Source of the DNA: Mycolicibacterium sp. CBMA 226 | Lineage (GTDB): Bacteria; Actinomycetota; Actinomycetes; Mycobacteriales; Mycobacteriaceae | Direction of reading: 5' to 3' | Length of the DNA: 64,000 bases | Assembly: GCF_009729075.1 (NCBI RefSeq) | Contig: NZ_VTGY01000013.1 | Span: forward strand, 558,001-622,000 | In this document: one piece after another, positions 36,834 to 47,548 of the stretch | Layout: each line of letters opens with the position of its first letter | How positions within the stretch are numbered: position 1 is the first letter of the stretch | The notes under the pieces: generated by a model | Told to the model about the DNA's origin: nothing | The model's database searches: none | The model's input: the letters and a program-made list of their open reading frames with translations, nothing else | Translations under genes and position numbers: made by a program

Positions 36834-37712
36834 ATGACGATTGCTGATGTCGTCAAGATGGCGACACCAAATCCAGGTTGGCGACCAGACCGGGTAGCCC
36901 GCCCGCGGCACTATGTGATGACCCGGCCGACGCATTTCGCCGTCGAGTACGCGATCAACCCATGGATGGACACCTCCGCCAGCGTCGATACCGCGCTGGC
37001 GGTGCGGCAGTGGGAGCAGTTGGTCCAGGCGTACCGGAGTCTCGGGCATACCGTCGAACTGGTCGACCCGATTCCCGGCCTACCCGACATGGTGTACGCC
37101 GCCAACGGCGGACTGGTGCTCGACGACGGGTTCGAGAAGGTGGCCATCATCGCCCGGTTCGCCTACCCGCAGCGGACCGGAGAGTCGGTGGCCTACGCCG
37201 GGTGGATGATGGACCACGGCTACTGCCCGCTGTACACCGAGCACACCAACGAGGGGCAGGGCGACCTGCTGATCATCGGGTCGAAGATATTGGCCGGCTA
37301 TGGATTCCGCACCGACCGCCAGTCGCATGACGAGGTCGCCAAGCTGTCCGGGCTGCCGTTGGTCAGCCTGCAACTGGTCAACCCCCGCTTCTACCACCTC
37401 GACACCGCACTGGCCGTGCTCGACGACGACACCATCGCGTTCTACCCCGCGGCGTTCGGCGCCACATCGGTGGCATTGCTGCGCAAGATGTTTCCGGGCG
37501 CCATCGAGGTCACCGATGCCGACGCACACGTGCTCGGCCTGAACGCGGTGTCCGACGGACTGCACGTCGTGCATCCGGCCGCGGCCACCGGCTTCGCCGC
37601 CCAACTCACCGCCGCCGGTTTCCGGCCGATCGGTGTCGATCTGTCCGAGTTGCTCAAGGGTGGCGGCTCGGTGAAGTGCTGCACCCTGGAGGTGTACCCG
37701 ACGTCATGCTGA
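36834..37712 (+). CDS. amidinotransferase-fold hydrolase: arginine dihydrolase or dimethylargininase
   Basis: A 292-residue protein of the guanidine-modifying pentein fold. Visible active-site features are YAINPWM (N-terminal Asn), PDMVYAANGG (N91), NEGQGDLLI, FYHLDTALAV with the catalytic His, and GGSVKCCTLE with C282/C283 near the C-terminus. It is commonly annotated ddaH. Asn at position 91 instead of the Asp of dimethylargininases recalls arginine dihydrolases, which convert arginine straight to ornithine. The adjacent ornithine aminotransferase fits this. Its stop overlaps the rocD start by seven bases. Confidence 0.82.
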   Translation: MTIADVVKMATPNPGWRPDRVARPRHYVMTRPTHFAVEYAINPWMDTSASVDTALAVRQWEQLVQAYRSLGHTVELVDPIPGLPDMVYAANGGLVLDDGFEKVAIIARFAYPQRTGESVAYAGWMMDHGYCPLYTEHTNEGQGDLLIIGSKILAGYGFRTDRQSHDEVAKLSGLPLVSLQLVNPRFYHLDTALAVLDDDTIAFYPAAFGATSVALLRKMFPGAIEVTDADAHVLGLNAVSDGLHVVHPAAATGFAAQLTAAGFRPIGVDLSELLKGGGSVKCCTLEVYPTSC

Positions 37713-38938
37713 AAGCCGTTGCGGGGACACCGGAAAGCACGGCTCAGTTGATCGATCTCGACGACCGCTACGCCGCGCACAACTACGCCCCGCTCCCGGT
37801 GGTCGCGGCGTCCGCCGACGGCGTGTGGATCACCGACCCCGAAGGCCGCAGTTACCTGGACTGCCTGGCGGCGTATTCGGCGGTCAACTTCGGCCACCGG
37901 AATCCGGAAATCCTGGCGACCGCGCACTCCCAACTGGACACCGTCACTCTGGTCAGCCGCGCTTTTCACTCCGACCGGCTCGGCCCGTTCTGCGCCGCCC
38001 TCGCCCAGCTGTGTGGCAAGGATCTGGTGCTGCCCATGAACAGCGGCGCCGAGGCCGTCGAAAGCACGATCAAGGTGGCCCGCAAGTGGGGCCGGGATGT
38101 CAAAGGACTGGAACAACCGAACATCGTCGTGGCGCACAACAATTTCCACGGCCGCACGACGACGATCATCAGCTTCTCCGACGACGAGACGGCCCGGTGC
38201 GGATTCGGTCCCTACACACCGGGTTTCCGGGCGGTGCCGTTCGGGGACGCCTACGCGCTCGCCGCGGCAGTGGACGACAACACCGCCGCGGTACTGATCG
38301 AGCCGATCCAGGGCGAGGCCGGAATCATCGTGCCGCCCGACGGGTATCTGCCCCGGGTACGTGCACTGTGCACCGACCGCCACGTACTGATGATCGCCGA
38401 CGAAATCCAGTCCGGCCTGGCCCGCACCGGCCGCACCTTCGCGTGCGACCACTGGGGCGTGGTGCCCGACGTCTACGTGCTGGGCAAGGCGCTGGGCGGT
38501 GGCGTCGTGCCGCTGTCGGCGGTGGTGGCCAACCGGGATGTCCTCGGCGTGCTGCATCCCGGCGAGCACGGATCGACGTTCGGCGGCAATCCGCTGGCCG
38601 CGGCCATCGGCACCACCGTGGTCGGCATCCTGCGGCGCGGCGAATTCCAGGTCAGATCAACCGAACTCGGCCGGCATCTGCACGCCCGTCTGACAGCGAT
38701 GATCGGTCACGGCGTGACCGCTGTCCGCGGGTTGGGCCTGTGGGCGGGCGTCGACCTCGACCCGGCGGTCGGCACCGGCCGGGAAGTCAGCCTGCGGCTG
38801 GCCGAGCGGGGCGTGCTGACCAAGGACACCCACGGCCCGACCTTGCGGTTCGCCCCACCACTGGTGATCACGCGAGACGAAATCGATTGGGCGATGGACC
38901 GATTCGCCGGGGTGCTGGTCGGGCAGGTCGCCCCGTAA
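37706..38938 (+). CDS. rocD: ornithine--oxo-acid aminotransferase
   Basis: A 410-residue class III PLP aminotransferase giving glutamate-5-semialdehyde from ornithine. Features: SGAEAVESTIKVARKWG, NNFHGRTTTIISFSDD, IADEIQSGLARTGR, and the PLP lysine in VLGKALGGGVVPLSAV. In M. tuberculosis the homologue is split into rocD1 and rocD2; here it is intact. Its ATG overlaps the end of the upstream gene, so the two are translationally coupled. Confidence 0.93.
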   Translation: MLKAVAGTPESTAQLIDLDDRYAAHNYAPLPVVAASADGVWITDPEGRSYLDCLAAYSAVNFGHRNPEILATAHSQLDTVTLVSRAFHSDRLGPFCAALAQLCGKDLVLPMNSGAEAVESTIKVARKWGRDVKGLEQPNIVVAHNNFHGRTTTIISFSDDETARCGFGPYTPGFRAVPFGDAYALAAAVDDNTAAVLIEPIQGEAGIIVPPDGYLPRVRALCTDRHVLMIADEIQSGLARTGRTFACDHWGVVPDVYVLGKALGGGVVPLSAVVANRDVLGVLHPGEHGSTFGGNPLAAAIGTTVVGILRRGEFQVRSTELGRHLHARLTAMIGHGVTAVRGLGLWAGVDLDPAVGTGREVSLRLAERGVLTKDTHGPTLRFAPPLVITRDEIDWAMDRFAGVLVGQVAP

Positions 38939-38939
38939 C

Positions 38940-39824
<885 letters not shown>

Positions 39825-39883
39825 TTAGCCAGGCTAGCAGCAAAACTGAAACGTGTTCTAACAATGTCCGGACACCGGGACGG

Positions 39884-40711
39884 CTACAACTGGGAGATGA
39901 TCTGGGCGCGTTTCGCGGTGTACTCGGCCTCGCTGATGGTGCCCATGGCGCGCAGCGTCTCGAGCTCCTGCAGCCGCTGCGCAGCCGACGGCGCCGGCGG
40001 CGGTACGACAGGCGGCGGCGCTGCAGCGGGCGCTGCCGCCGGCTCCCGCTCCGCGGCCGTCGCCCGCCGAACCACGTCCATGACCTGTTGCCGCACTGCC
40101 GGATTCGACCGGAGATCTGCCATCCCGTCGAGCGGCATGCGATTGGCCTTCAAGATCTGCAGGATGTTCATGATCGGGCCCGCGCGTCCGGTGAGGTCGT
40201 AGGTGCGGCCGTCCTGCTCGGAGGTCAACCGCACCGGCATCATGCCCGACACCAATGCGCTTCTCTGCCAGTCGATGTGGAACTTGTTGGTCGCCGGGTC
40301 GACCAGCACGACGAGCTTGCGGCCCGTGAGCATCGGCAACCGGCTCACCGAGGCGAGCACCTTGTCCTGGGCATCGAACGGAGCCAGGCCCGGTCCCGAG
40401 ATGTGCAGGTTGAGTCTCACCAGCGGTTGATCGTTGATGCGCGTGCCGGTCTCGCCCATCCCGGTGACCTCGGCCAGCCCGAGCACACCGCTCGCTTCCA
40501 GGACCTGCAACGCCGCCGACTGCTTGGCGCCGAAGTTCGTCAATGCCAACGCGACCAGAACGTCGATGGCCGTGACCAGTAGGCCGGCCCAAAACATCCA
40601 CTTCAGCAGGTAGTCCTGGCCGGAGTAGAAGTACACGGCCAGGAAGATGGGGCCCACCAGACCGCCGCACAGCAAGACCATGGCCTGAGCCTTGAGGTAA
40701 CGCACCAACAT
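39884..40711 (-). CDS. membrane protein with SHOCT domain
   Basis: A 275-residue protein: two transmembrane helices at the N-terminus (MVLLCGGLVGPIFLAVYFYS and WMFWAGLLVTAIDVLVALAL), a soluble central region, an Ala/Pro linker (about 215-245), and a C-terminal SHOCT motif LQELETLRAMGTISEAEYTA. SHOCT domains are short helical oligomerisation elements. AAGGAG precedes the ATG by ten bases. The function is unknown. Confidence 0.75.
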   Translation of the reverse strand: MLVRYLKAQAMVLLCGGLVGPIFLAVYFYSGQDYLLKWMFWAGLLVTAIDVLVALALTNFGAKQSAALQVLEASGVLGLAEVTGMGETGTRINDQPLVRLNLHISGPGLAPFDAQDKVLASVSRLPMLTGRKLVVLVDPATNKFHIDWQRSALVSGMMPVRLTSEQDGRTYDLTGRAGPIMNILQILKANRMPLDGMADLRSNPAVRQQVMDVVRRATAAEREPAAAPAAAPPPVVPPPAPSAAQRLQELETLRAMGTISEAEYTAKRAQIISQL

Positions 40712-40766
40712 GTCAGCCACGCTCCTTGGATCAGCCGAACCGCTGCGAGGAACTTTAAGTGTGGCG

Positions 40767-41486
40767 TCAGTCGCCGAGGACGTCCAACAGAACGAACGAA
40801 AAATTGTCGGCGGCACCGTTGGCCCGCGCCGTCCCGATGATGATGGCCGAGCCATCACCCCGGTCGTTGCACGCTGTGGCGGCCTGCAGATCGTGATGCT
40901 CCATCTGACCGTGCACACCGTCCGAGCACATCAGATAGCTGCCCGGCTGCAGCGGCGTCGCGGTCAGGTGCGGAACGATAGGCACGCCCTGGCCGAGCGA
41001 CTGGGTGATGATGTTGGTGGGCCGGCCCGACGCGTCGAGCACGGCGTCGTCGACCGACACCTGGGTCAGCGTCTCCCCCGCGATCGAATACACCCGGCTG
41101 TCGCCGACGTTGAAGACGATCACCTCATCTGCGGTCAGGCACACGCCCGCGATGGTGGTACCCATGCCGGCCAGCTCGGTGTCACGGCCCATGTCGTAGA
41201 GCCAGTCACTCACGTACGACAACGACGACGAGATGTCGTCACCATCGGTCCAGCCCGGCGACATGGTCGCGATCATGCTCAGCGCTGTCCGGCTGGCGAC
41301 GTCACCACCGACGTGCCCGCCCATGCCGTCGCACACCGCGCAGACGTACGGCGACCCGGGCTGCATGCGCATCTCCACCAGGACACCGTTGTGCGTCTGA
41401 CTGACCCAGCCGCCGACCATCACGGCATCTTCGTTGCGCTTCCGACGTAGACCGGTGTCGGTGAATGCCCGCACGTTCACCCGCAC
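40767..41486 (-). CDS. PP2C-type serine/threonine phosphatase
   Basis: A 239-residue phosphatase of the PPM family. Metal-binding motifs: RKRNEDAVMV, VCAVCDGMGGHVGGDVAS, VFNVGDSRVYSI and NGAADNFSFVLLD. No membrane or sensor domain is attached. It should reverse Ser/Thr phosphorylation by a kinase encoded elsewhere. The GTG start (VRVNVRAFTDTGLRRKRNED) with AGGGG nearby was preferred; longer frames upstream look non-native. Confidence 0.88.
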   Translation of the reverse strand: MRVNVRAFTDTGLRRKRNEDAVMVGGWVSQTHNGVLVEMRMQPGSPYVCAVCDGMGGHVGGDVASRTALSMIATMSPGWTDGDDISSSLSYVSDWLYDMGRDTELAGMGTTIAGVCLTADEVIVFNVGDSRVYSIAGETLTQVSVDDAVLDASGRPTNIITQSLGQGVPIVPHLTATPLQPGSYLMCSDGVHGQMEHHDLQAATACNDRGDGSAIIIGTARANGAADNFSFVLLDVLGD

Positions 41487-41663
41487 GACAGGCCACCCCT
41501 CATCGCGTTCCCCTCCATCGCGAACGATCCTGCCATCCTGCCGGTAAAACCAGAGCGCCGACACCGCTTTCTCACCGCTGACCCTGCGCTGACGTCGCTC
41601 ACGACTCACAACTTCTGCGCCGTAGCCGCGGAATCAACACCGATGGCGCGTGCCGCAAAACAA

Positions 41664-41695
41664 AGCGCCGCCCACCCTTTCGGGTGAGCGGCGCT
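41664..41695. terminator. terminator after tuf
   Basis: AGCGCCGC-CCACCC (41664-41677) pairs with GGGTG-AGCGGCGCT (41682-41695) with one bulge and a TTTC loop. It lies 19 bases past the tuf stop and should end the rpsL-rpsG-fusA-tuf transcript. Confidence 0.8.
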
Positions 41696-41713
41696 CCGCT
41701 TGGTGAAGCTAGA

Positions 41714-42904
41714 TCACTTGATGATCTTGGTGACGCGACCGGCGCCGACGGTACGACCGCCCTCGCGGATGGCGAAACGCAGACCCTCGTCCATGGCGAC
41801 CGGCTGGATCAGCACGACGGAGATGTCGGTGTTGTCACCGGGCATGACCATCTCGGTGCCCTCGGGCAGGGTCACAACGCCCGTCACGTCCGTGGTACGG
41901 AAGTAGAACTGCGGACGGTAGTTGTTGAAGAACGGCGTGTGGCGGCCACCCTCGTCCTTGGACAGGATGTAGACGCTGCCCTCGAACTCGGTGTGCGGGG
42001 TGGTGGTGCCGGGCTTCACGACGACCTGGCCACGCTCGACCTCTTCGCGCTTGATACCACGAACCAGCAGACCGACGTTGTCGCCGGCCTGGCCCTGGTC
42101 GAGCAGCTTGCGGAACATCTCGACACCGGTGACGGTGGTCTTGGTGACGGTCGGCTTGATACCGACGATCTCGACCTCTTCGTTGACGTTGATCACGCCA
42201 CGCTCGACACGACCGGTCACCACGGTGCCACGACCGGTGATGGTGAAGACGTCCTCAACGGGCATCAGGAACGGCTTGTCGGTCTCGCGAACCGGGTCCG
42301 GAATGGACTCGTCGACGGCCTCCATGAGCTCCTCGACCGACTTCACCCAGGTGGCGTCGCCCTCGAGCGCCTTCAGCGCCGAGACGCGGACCACGGGGGC
42401 GTCCTCGTCGAAGTCCTGCGCGGCCAGCAGTTCGCGGACCTCCAGCTCGACGAGCTCCAGGAGCTCCTCGTCCTCAACCATGTCGGACTTGTTCAGCGCG
42501 ACGAGGATGTAGGGGACGCCGACCTGGCGGGCGAGCAGCACGTGCTCGCGAGTCTGCGGCATCGGGCCGTCGGTGGCGGCGACCACGAGGATGGCGCCGT
42601 CCATCTGGGCGGCACCGGTGATCATGTTCTTGATGTAGTCAGCGTGACCGGGGGCGTCCACGTGGGCGTAGTGGCGCTTGTCGGTCTGGTACTCAACATG
42701 CGAGATGTTGATGGTGATACCGCGCTGACGCTCCTCGGGCGCGTTGTCGATCTGGTCGAATGCGCGCGATTCGTTCAAATCGGGGTACTTGTCGTGCAGA
42801 ACCTTGGTGATTGCTGCAGTCAGCGTGGTCTTGCCGTGGTCAACGTGACCGATGGTCCCGATGTTGACGTGCGGCTTCGTCCGCTCGAACTTCGCCTTCG
42901 CCAC
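41714..42904 (-). CDS. tuf: elongation factor Tu
   Basis: EF-Tu, 396 residues, the GTPase that delivers aminoacyl-tRNA. G1 motif [15 protein letters not shown]3 [13 protein letters not shown]4 NKSDM. GTG start with a near-perfect AGGAGG eight bases upstream. It is the last gene of the str operon, 84 bases from fusA, with a terminator after it. Confidence 0.98.
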   Translation of the reverse strand: MAKAKFERTKPHVNIGTIGHVDHGKTTLTAAITKVLHDKYPDLNESRAFDQIDNAPEERQRGITINISHVEYQTDKRHYAHVDAPGHADYIKNMITGAAQMDGAILVVAATDGPMPQTREHVLLARQVGVPYILVALNKSDMVEDEELLELVELEVRELLAAQDFDEDAPVVRVSALKALEGDATWVKSVEELMEAVDESIPDPVRETDKPFLMPVEDVFTITGRGTVVTGRVERGVINVNEEVEIVGIKPTVTKTTVTGVEMFRKLLDQGQAGDNVGLLVRGIKREEVERGQVVVKPGTTTPHTEFEGSVYILSKDEGGRHTPFFNNYRPQFYFRTTDVTGVVTLPEGTEMVMPGDNTDISVVLIQPVAMDEGLRFAIREGGRTVGAGRVTKIIK

Positions 42905-42988
42905 TGTGGTGTCCTCCTGGACTTGTTGGTGCTTTGGTTAAGCAGTGTTGATGTGTTCAGTTGTGTGGTCCGCGAGGGACCGCCGGCT

Positions 42989-45091
42989 TTACTGGCCGGT
43001 TGCCTTCGCAATGATCTCCTTCGACACGTTCGCCGGAACTTCGGCGTACGAATCGAACACCATGGAGTAGTTTGCCCGGCCCTGGGTCTTCGACCGGAGG
43101 TCGCCGACGTAGCCGAACATTTCGGACAGCGGAACCTGTGCCTTGACGACACGCGCACCGCTGCGCTCCTCCATGGCCTGGATCTGGCCACGGCGGGAGT
43201 TCAGGTCGCCGATCACGTCGCCCATGTAGTCCTCGGGCGTGGTGACCTCGACGGCCATGATCGGTTCCAGGATGACCGGCTGCGCAGCAGACGCAGCCTT
43301 CTTCAGCGCCTGCGAACCGGCGACCTTGAAGGCCATTTCCGACGAGTCGACGTCGTGGTAGGCGCCGTCGAGCAGCGTCACCTTGAGGTTGACCAGCGGG
43401 TAGCCGGCCAAGATGCCGTACTGCATCGCGTCCTGCGCACCGGCATCCACCGACGGGATGTACTCACGCGGGATGCGGCCACCGGTGACCTTGTTCTCGA
43501 ATTCGTAGGTCGCACCGTCTTCGCCGATGAAGGGCTCGAGGCTGATGATGACCTTCGCGAACTGACCCGAACCACCGGTCTGCTTCTTGTGGGTGAACTC
43601 CACGTTCTGCACGGCCTTGCGGATGGTCTCGCGGTAGGCGACCTGCGGCTTACCGACGTTGGCCTCGACCTTGAACTCGCGACGCATGCGGTCCACCAGG
43701 ATGTCCAGGTGGAGCTCGCCCATACCGCCGATGACGGTCTGGCCGGTCTCCTGGTCCAGGTGCACCTTGAAGGTCGGGTCCTCTTCGGCGAGCTTCTGGA
43801 TCGCCGTACCCAGCTTCTCCTGGTCGCTCTTGGTCTTGGGCTCGATGGCCACCTCGATAACCGGGTCCGGGAAGGTCATGGACTCCAGGACGATCTGGTT
43901 GCTCGGGTCGCACAGGGTGTCACCGGTGGTGGTGTCCTTGAGGCCGATGACCGCGTAGATGTGACCGGCGGCAGCCGACTCGACCGGGTTCTCCTTGTTG
44001 GAGTGCATCTGGAACAGCTTGCCCAGACGCTCCTTCTTGCCCTTGGTCGAGTTGATGACCTGGGCGCCGGAGTCGACCTTGCCCGAGTAGACGCGGACGT
44101 AGGTCAGCTTGCCGAAGAACGGGTGCGTGGCAACCTTGAACGCCAGGCCGGAGAACGGCTCGTCGGCCGACGGCTTGCGCGAGATGATCTCGTCTTCCTT
44201 GCCCGGGACGTGGCCCTCGGCGGCCGGCACGTCCAGCGGGGTCGGCAGGTAGTCGATGACCGCGTCGAGCATGGGCTGAACGCCCTTGTTCTTGAACGCG
44301 GAACCACACAGCACCGGGTAGGCGGCGCTGGTGACGGTCAGCTTGCGCAGGCCGCCCTTGATCTCGTCGATCGTCAGCTCTTCGCCACCCAGGTACTTCT
44401 CCATGAGCTCGTCGTCGGTCTCGGCGACGGCCTCGATCATGGCGGTGCGGTACTCGTCGGCCTTCTCCTGAAGGTCGGCCGGGATGTCGATGGTCTCGTA
44501 CTTCTCACCGAGCTTGGTCTCGCCGCGCCAGACCTTGGCCTTCATCTCGACCAGGTCGACGACGCCCTCGAAGTCACCTTCGGAGCCGATGGGCAGCTGG
44601 ATCGGGATGACGTTCGCGCCCAGGCGGTCCTTCATGGTCTGGACCGAGAAGTAGAAGTCGGCGCCCAGCTTGTCCATCTTGTTGACGAAGCAGATACGCG
44701 GCACGTCGTACTTGTCGGCCTGGCGCCACACCTGCTCGGACTGCGGCTCCACACCTTCTTTGCCGTCGAACACGGCGACGGCACCGTCGAGCACGCGGAG
44801 CGAACGCTCCACCTCGACGGTGAAGTCGACGTGGCCCGGGGTGTCGATGATGTTGATCTGGTTGTCGTTCCAGAAACAGGTGGTGGCAGCGGAGGTGATG
44901 GTGATACCACGCTCCTGCTCCTGCTCCATCCAGTCCATGGTGGCCGCGCCGTCATGGACCTCACCGATCTTGTACGAGATACCGGTGTAGAAGAGGATGC
45001 GCTCCGTCGTCGTCGTCTTGCCGGCGTCGATGTGCGCCATGATGCCGATGTTGCGGACCTTGTTCAGGTCGGTCAGCACGTCCTGTGCCAC
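42989..45091 (-). CDS. fusA: elongation factor G
   Basis: EF-G, 700 residues, the translocase GTPase. G1 motif [17 protein letters not shown]3 [17 protein letters not shown]4 [10 protein letters not shown]; domains II-V complete through [15 protein letters not shown] start. The spacer from rpsG (111 bases) contains a perfect 11-base hairpin. Confidence 0.98.
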   Translation of the reverse strand: MAQDVLTDLNKVRNIGIMAHIDAGKTTTTERILFYTGISYKIGEVHDGAATMDWMEQEQERGITITSAATTCFWNDNQINIIDTPGHVDFTVEVERSLRVLDGAVAVFDGKEGVEPQSEQVWRQADKYDVPRICFVNKMDKLGADFYFSVQTMKDRLGANVIPIQLPIGSEGDFEGVVDLVEMKAKVWRGETKLGEKYETIDIPADLQEKADEYRTAMIEAVAETDDELMEKYLGGEELTIDEIKGGLRKLTVTSAAYPVLCGSAFKNKGVQPMLDAVIDYLPTPLDVPAAEGHVPGKEDEIISRKPSADEPFSGLAFKVATHPFFGKLTYVRVYSGKVDSGAQVINSTKGKKERLGKLFQMHSNKENPVESAAAGHIYAVIGLKDTTTGDTLCDPSNQIVLESMTFPDPVIEVAIEPKTKSDQEKLGTAIQKLAEEDPTFKVHLDQETGQTVIGGMGELHLDILVDRMRREFKVEANVGKPQVAYRETIRKAVQNVEFTHKKQTGGSGQFAKVIISLEPFIGEDGATYEFENKVTGGRIPREYIPSVDAGAQDAMQYGILAGYPLVNLKVTLLDGAYHDVDSSEMAFKVAGSQALKKAASAAQPVILEPIMAVEVTTPEDYMGDVIGDLNSRRGQIQAMEERSGARVVKAQVPLSEMFGYVGDLRSKTQGRANYSMVFDSYAEVPANVSKEIIAKATGQ

Positions 45092-45168
45092 GGCTAGATT
45101 CCCACTCTTTCAGTTGCTCTAAGTAAATCCGCGTCGCCCGGGAAGGGCGGTCAGTTGTGAATCAGATG

Positions 45169-45196
45169 CGCCGGCCGCCGACATTGGCGGCCGGCG
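45169..45196. repeat. 11-base GC hairpin in the rpsG-fusA spacer
   Basis: CGCCGGCCGCC (45169-45179) and GGCGGCCGGCG (45186-45196) form a perfect stem with loop GACATT, six bases after the rpsG stop. There is no U-run. It could be an attenuator, an RNA-processing site or a protein-binding element in the str mRNA. Confidence 0.6.
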
Positions 45197-45202
45197 ATTG
45201 AG

Positions 45203-45673
45203 TCACCAGCGGTAGTGCGCGAAGGCCCGGTTCGCCTCGGCCATCTTGTGGGTGTCCTCGCGTCGCTTGACGGCGGCACCCAGGCCATTGCTGGCGTCCA
45301 GGATTTCGTTGGCGAGGCGCTCGACCATGGTCTTCTCGCGGCGAGCCTTCGAGAAGCTGACCAGCCAGCGCAGCGCCAAGGTGGTCGAGCGGTCCGGACG
45401 GACCTCGACCGGCACCTGGTAGGTCGCGCCACCGACGCGGCGGCTGCGGACCTCGAGGGACGGCTTGACGTTGTCCATGGCGCGCTTCAGCGTCACGACG
45501 GGGTCGGTGCCGGTCTTCTCCCGAGCCTGCTCAAGGGCGCCGTAGACAATGCGCTCGGCCAGCGACTTCTTGCCGTCCAGCAGCACCTTGTTGACGAGCT
45601 GGGTGACCAGCTGCGAACCGTAGACCGGGTCGTTGACCAGCGGCCGCTTCGGCGCGGGGCCCTTGCGTGGCAT
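45203..45673 (-). CDS. rpsG: 30S ribosomal protein S7
   Basis: S7, 156 residues, beginning [20 protein letters not shown]. It nucleates assembly of the 16S rRNA 3' domain and lines the E site. Its start codon shares one base with the rpsL stop (TAATG). Confidence 0.97.
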   Translation of the reverse strand: MPRKGPAPKRPLVNDPVYGSQLVTQLVNKVLLDGKKSLAERIVYGALEQAREKTGTDPVVTLKRAMDNVKPSLEVRSRRVGGATYQVPVEVRPDRSTTLALRWLVSFSKARREKTMVERLANEILDASNGLGAAVKRREDTHKMAEANRAFAHYRW

Positions 45674-46047
45674 TAGCTCTTCTCCTTCTTGGCGCCGTAA
45701 CGGCTGCGTGCTTGCTTGCGGTTCTTGACACCCTGGGTGTCCAGCGAGCCGCGGATGATCTTGTAACGCACACCGGGGAGGTCCTTCACACGACCGCCAC
45801 GCACGAGCACCATCGAGTGCTCCTGCAGGTTGTGGCCTTCACCCGGGATGTAGGCCGTGACCTCAACCTGGCTCGTCAGCTTCACGCGAGCGACCTTGCG
45901 CAGCGCCGAGTTCGGCTTCTTGGGGGTGGTGGTGTACACGCGGGTGCACACACCACGACGCTGCGGGCTGCCCTTGAGTGCCGCGGTCTTGACCTTGGCG
46001 GTCTTGTCGTGGCGACCCTTGCGGACCAGCTGGTTGATGGTTGGCAT
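45673..46047 (-). CDS. rpsL: 30S ribosomal protein S12
   Basis: S12, 124 residues, the decoding-centre protein. The two streptomycin-resistance positions carry wild-type lysines (K43 in TTTPKKPNS and K88 in GGRVKDLPG), so this copy encodes a streptomycin-sensitive ribosome. It is first in the str operon, about 200 bases from a candidate promoter. Confidence 0.98.
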   Translation of the reverse strand: MPTINQLVRKGRHDKTAKVKTAALKGSPQRRGVCTRVYTTTPKKPNSALRKVARVKLTSQVEVTAYIPGEGHNLQEHSMVLVRGGRVKDLPGVRYKIIRGSLDTQGVKNRKQARSRYGAKKEKS

Positions 46048-46345
46048 CTATCGGCTTTCTGTGTTGCGTTCGTACTGCGGTTTTAAGTCTCTGTACTGCG
46101 GTTTTCGTCCGATCGCATACCCCGCGTCCGGGCGTGTCGCACGAGGTTGGGCACAGACCTTGCAGTGCACCACGGACATGCGAATTGGCCCGGCGTGCGG
46201 CATGCCTACAAACACAATGAATGCAAGCGCCCAGTCAGCCAGGCACGAACCACCACGATACCAGTACGGACCGTCACGATCCAAACCCGCCCAGAGGACT
46301 CAAACCGCAGGTCAGAGCGGTGCGGTCAGGACCGTGATCAACACC
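46048..46345. other. 298-base spacer and leader of the str operon
   Basis: This region holds the rpsL leader and promoter and no credible gene. A 13-base direct repeat, GTACTGCGGTTTT at 46072-46084 and 46093-46105 (period 21), lies close to the rpsL start on the leader side. Confidence 0.6.
46255..46284 (-). promoter_or_regulatory. candidate rpsL promoter
   Basis: Minus strand: -35 TTGGAT (46279-46284) in the context GGCGGGTTTGGAT, 18-base spacer, -10 TATCGT (46255-46260). The -35 context resembles the rpsJ, rpsH and rplN promoters, but the GGTTGCC start-site motif is replaced by GGTTCGTGCC and the spacing differs. Confidence 0.5.
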
Positions 46346-47533
46346 TTATCGCCGACGGGACGCCCATCGGGTCATCAGAACCACTCCGACGATGACCGCG
46401 AAGATCACCACCACCCCACCACCGAGAACCGCGATACGTGGCAGCGACCAGAACGTCGGTGCGAGCTGCGCGGTCTGCACCGACTGCACAGCAACCGGCA
46501 GTGGCAGCGGCCCACCGGCCACCACTGCGGCGAACGACTTCGCCGAGTCGGCGGTGAACTGCCCGTGGATCTGGGTACGCCCGGTGGTGATCGGTTCCAG
46601 CAGCGCCGGCGCGCTGACCACCTGCGTGTCGACCGTGAAGGCGGTGCGGGCCCCGGTGTTGGCCGCGGTGAACGTCGACCAGACAGCGGCCGCCGCGCCG
46701 TCGAAGGCGACGAAGACGACGTAGTCGCCGCGCTGCCCGCCCGGCCGGGCCGAGGCCTCCTTGATCTGCTCGCCGCTGATGATCGACTTGTCCAGCAGGT
46801 ACACCTGCTTGTGGTCGTCAGAACAGGTCACCAGGGGCAGATTCGGGTCGTCGTGGCCGGCCAGTTGGTCGGGCTGATCGCAGCGGGTCGCCTGGAACTG
46901 CAGCGCCAGCAGCTGAATCTGCGGCTGTGCACTCTGTCGCAGCGCCTTTTCATCGGCGATGCGCTGACTGTCGGCCACCTGCGGGGGCTGCGACGGGTAC
47001 GCCGGATCGGACTTCGCCGGGATCGTGTGGACGACGGGCCGGATATAGAGGCGGCCGACGGCGGTGACGCCCCGCAGCTGGGCTTCGGTGACGTCGGTCG
47101 CGGTGACCTTGAGGGTGTTCCCGTCCAGCGCGACGGCGACGTCGTGCCCGCCCAGGTGACCGATCCGCGATTCGACGACCTTGCGTGTCTGCGCGAGCGC
47201 GTCCGGCGTCGTTCCGGGCGGCGACTGAATTTCGATCGACGCCTGGACGACCGGGCGGGGTGTCCCGGCACGCCAGATGTCCTTGGTGACGACGACCGTC
47301 ACGGCGTAGCTGAGAACCAGCACCGCCAGGACCAGGGCGACCAGCCACCGGGGCACCCCGGATTGCGCGGCCACCGGCTGCGGCGGCCAGAAGGGCGGAG
47401 TTCCGGGCGGCATCGGCGGCACTCCCGGTGGCATGAAGCCCGGTGGCGGCGCAGGTGGCGGCACGAATCCCCGTGGTGTTTCCGGTGCGGTCTGCGGCTG
47501 GGGCGGCTGCCCGCCGCTGTGGTCTTCAGACAT
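46346..47533 (-). CDS. membrane-anchored protein with SecD/SecDF P1-head-like domain
   Basis: A 395-residue protein. The first 55 residues are Pro/Gly-rich, then a transmembrane helix (VPRWLVALVLAVLVLSYAVT). A large extracytoplasmic domain follows with SecD P1-like segments (ALAQTRKVVESRIGHLGGHD, VTEAQLRGVTAVGRLYIRPV), and a second helix near the C-terminus (IAVLGGGVVVIFAVIVGVVL). It lacks the six-helix SecD core, so it is not a translocase itself. It follows a TetR gene by 15 bases, so the pair probably forms an operon. Confidence 0.7.
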   Translation of the reverse strand: MSEDHSGGQPPQPQTAPETPRGFVPPPAPPPGFMPPGVPPMPPGTPPFWPPQPVAAQSGVPRWLVALVLAVLVLSYAVTVVVTKDIWRAGTPRPVVQASIEIQSPPGTTPDALAQTRKVVESRIGHLGGHDVAVALDGNTLKVTATDVTEAQLRGVTAVGRLYIRPVVHTIPAKSDPAYPSQPPQVADSQRIADEKALRQSAQPQIQLLALQFQATRCDQPDQLAGHDDPNLPLVTCSDDHKQVYLLDKSIISGEQIKEASARPGGQRGDYVVFVAFDGAAAAVWSTFTAANTGARTAFTVDTQVVSAPALLEPITTGRTQIHGQFTADSAKSFAAVVAGGPLPLPVAVQSVQTAQLAPTFWSLPRIAVLGGGVVVIFAVIVGVVLMTRWASRRR

Positions 47534-47548
47534 CACGCGCTGTCCTGA

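Noticed and set aside
42905..42988. A possible independent tuf promoter in the fusA-tuf spacer
   Set aside because: No -35/-10 pair with acceptable spacing was visible; only a strong ribosome-binding site is clear.
41684..45097. A plus-strand open frame of over 1100 codons opposite tuf and fusA
   Set aside because: Antisense shadow of two unmistakable elongation-factor genes; composition is non-native.
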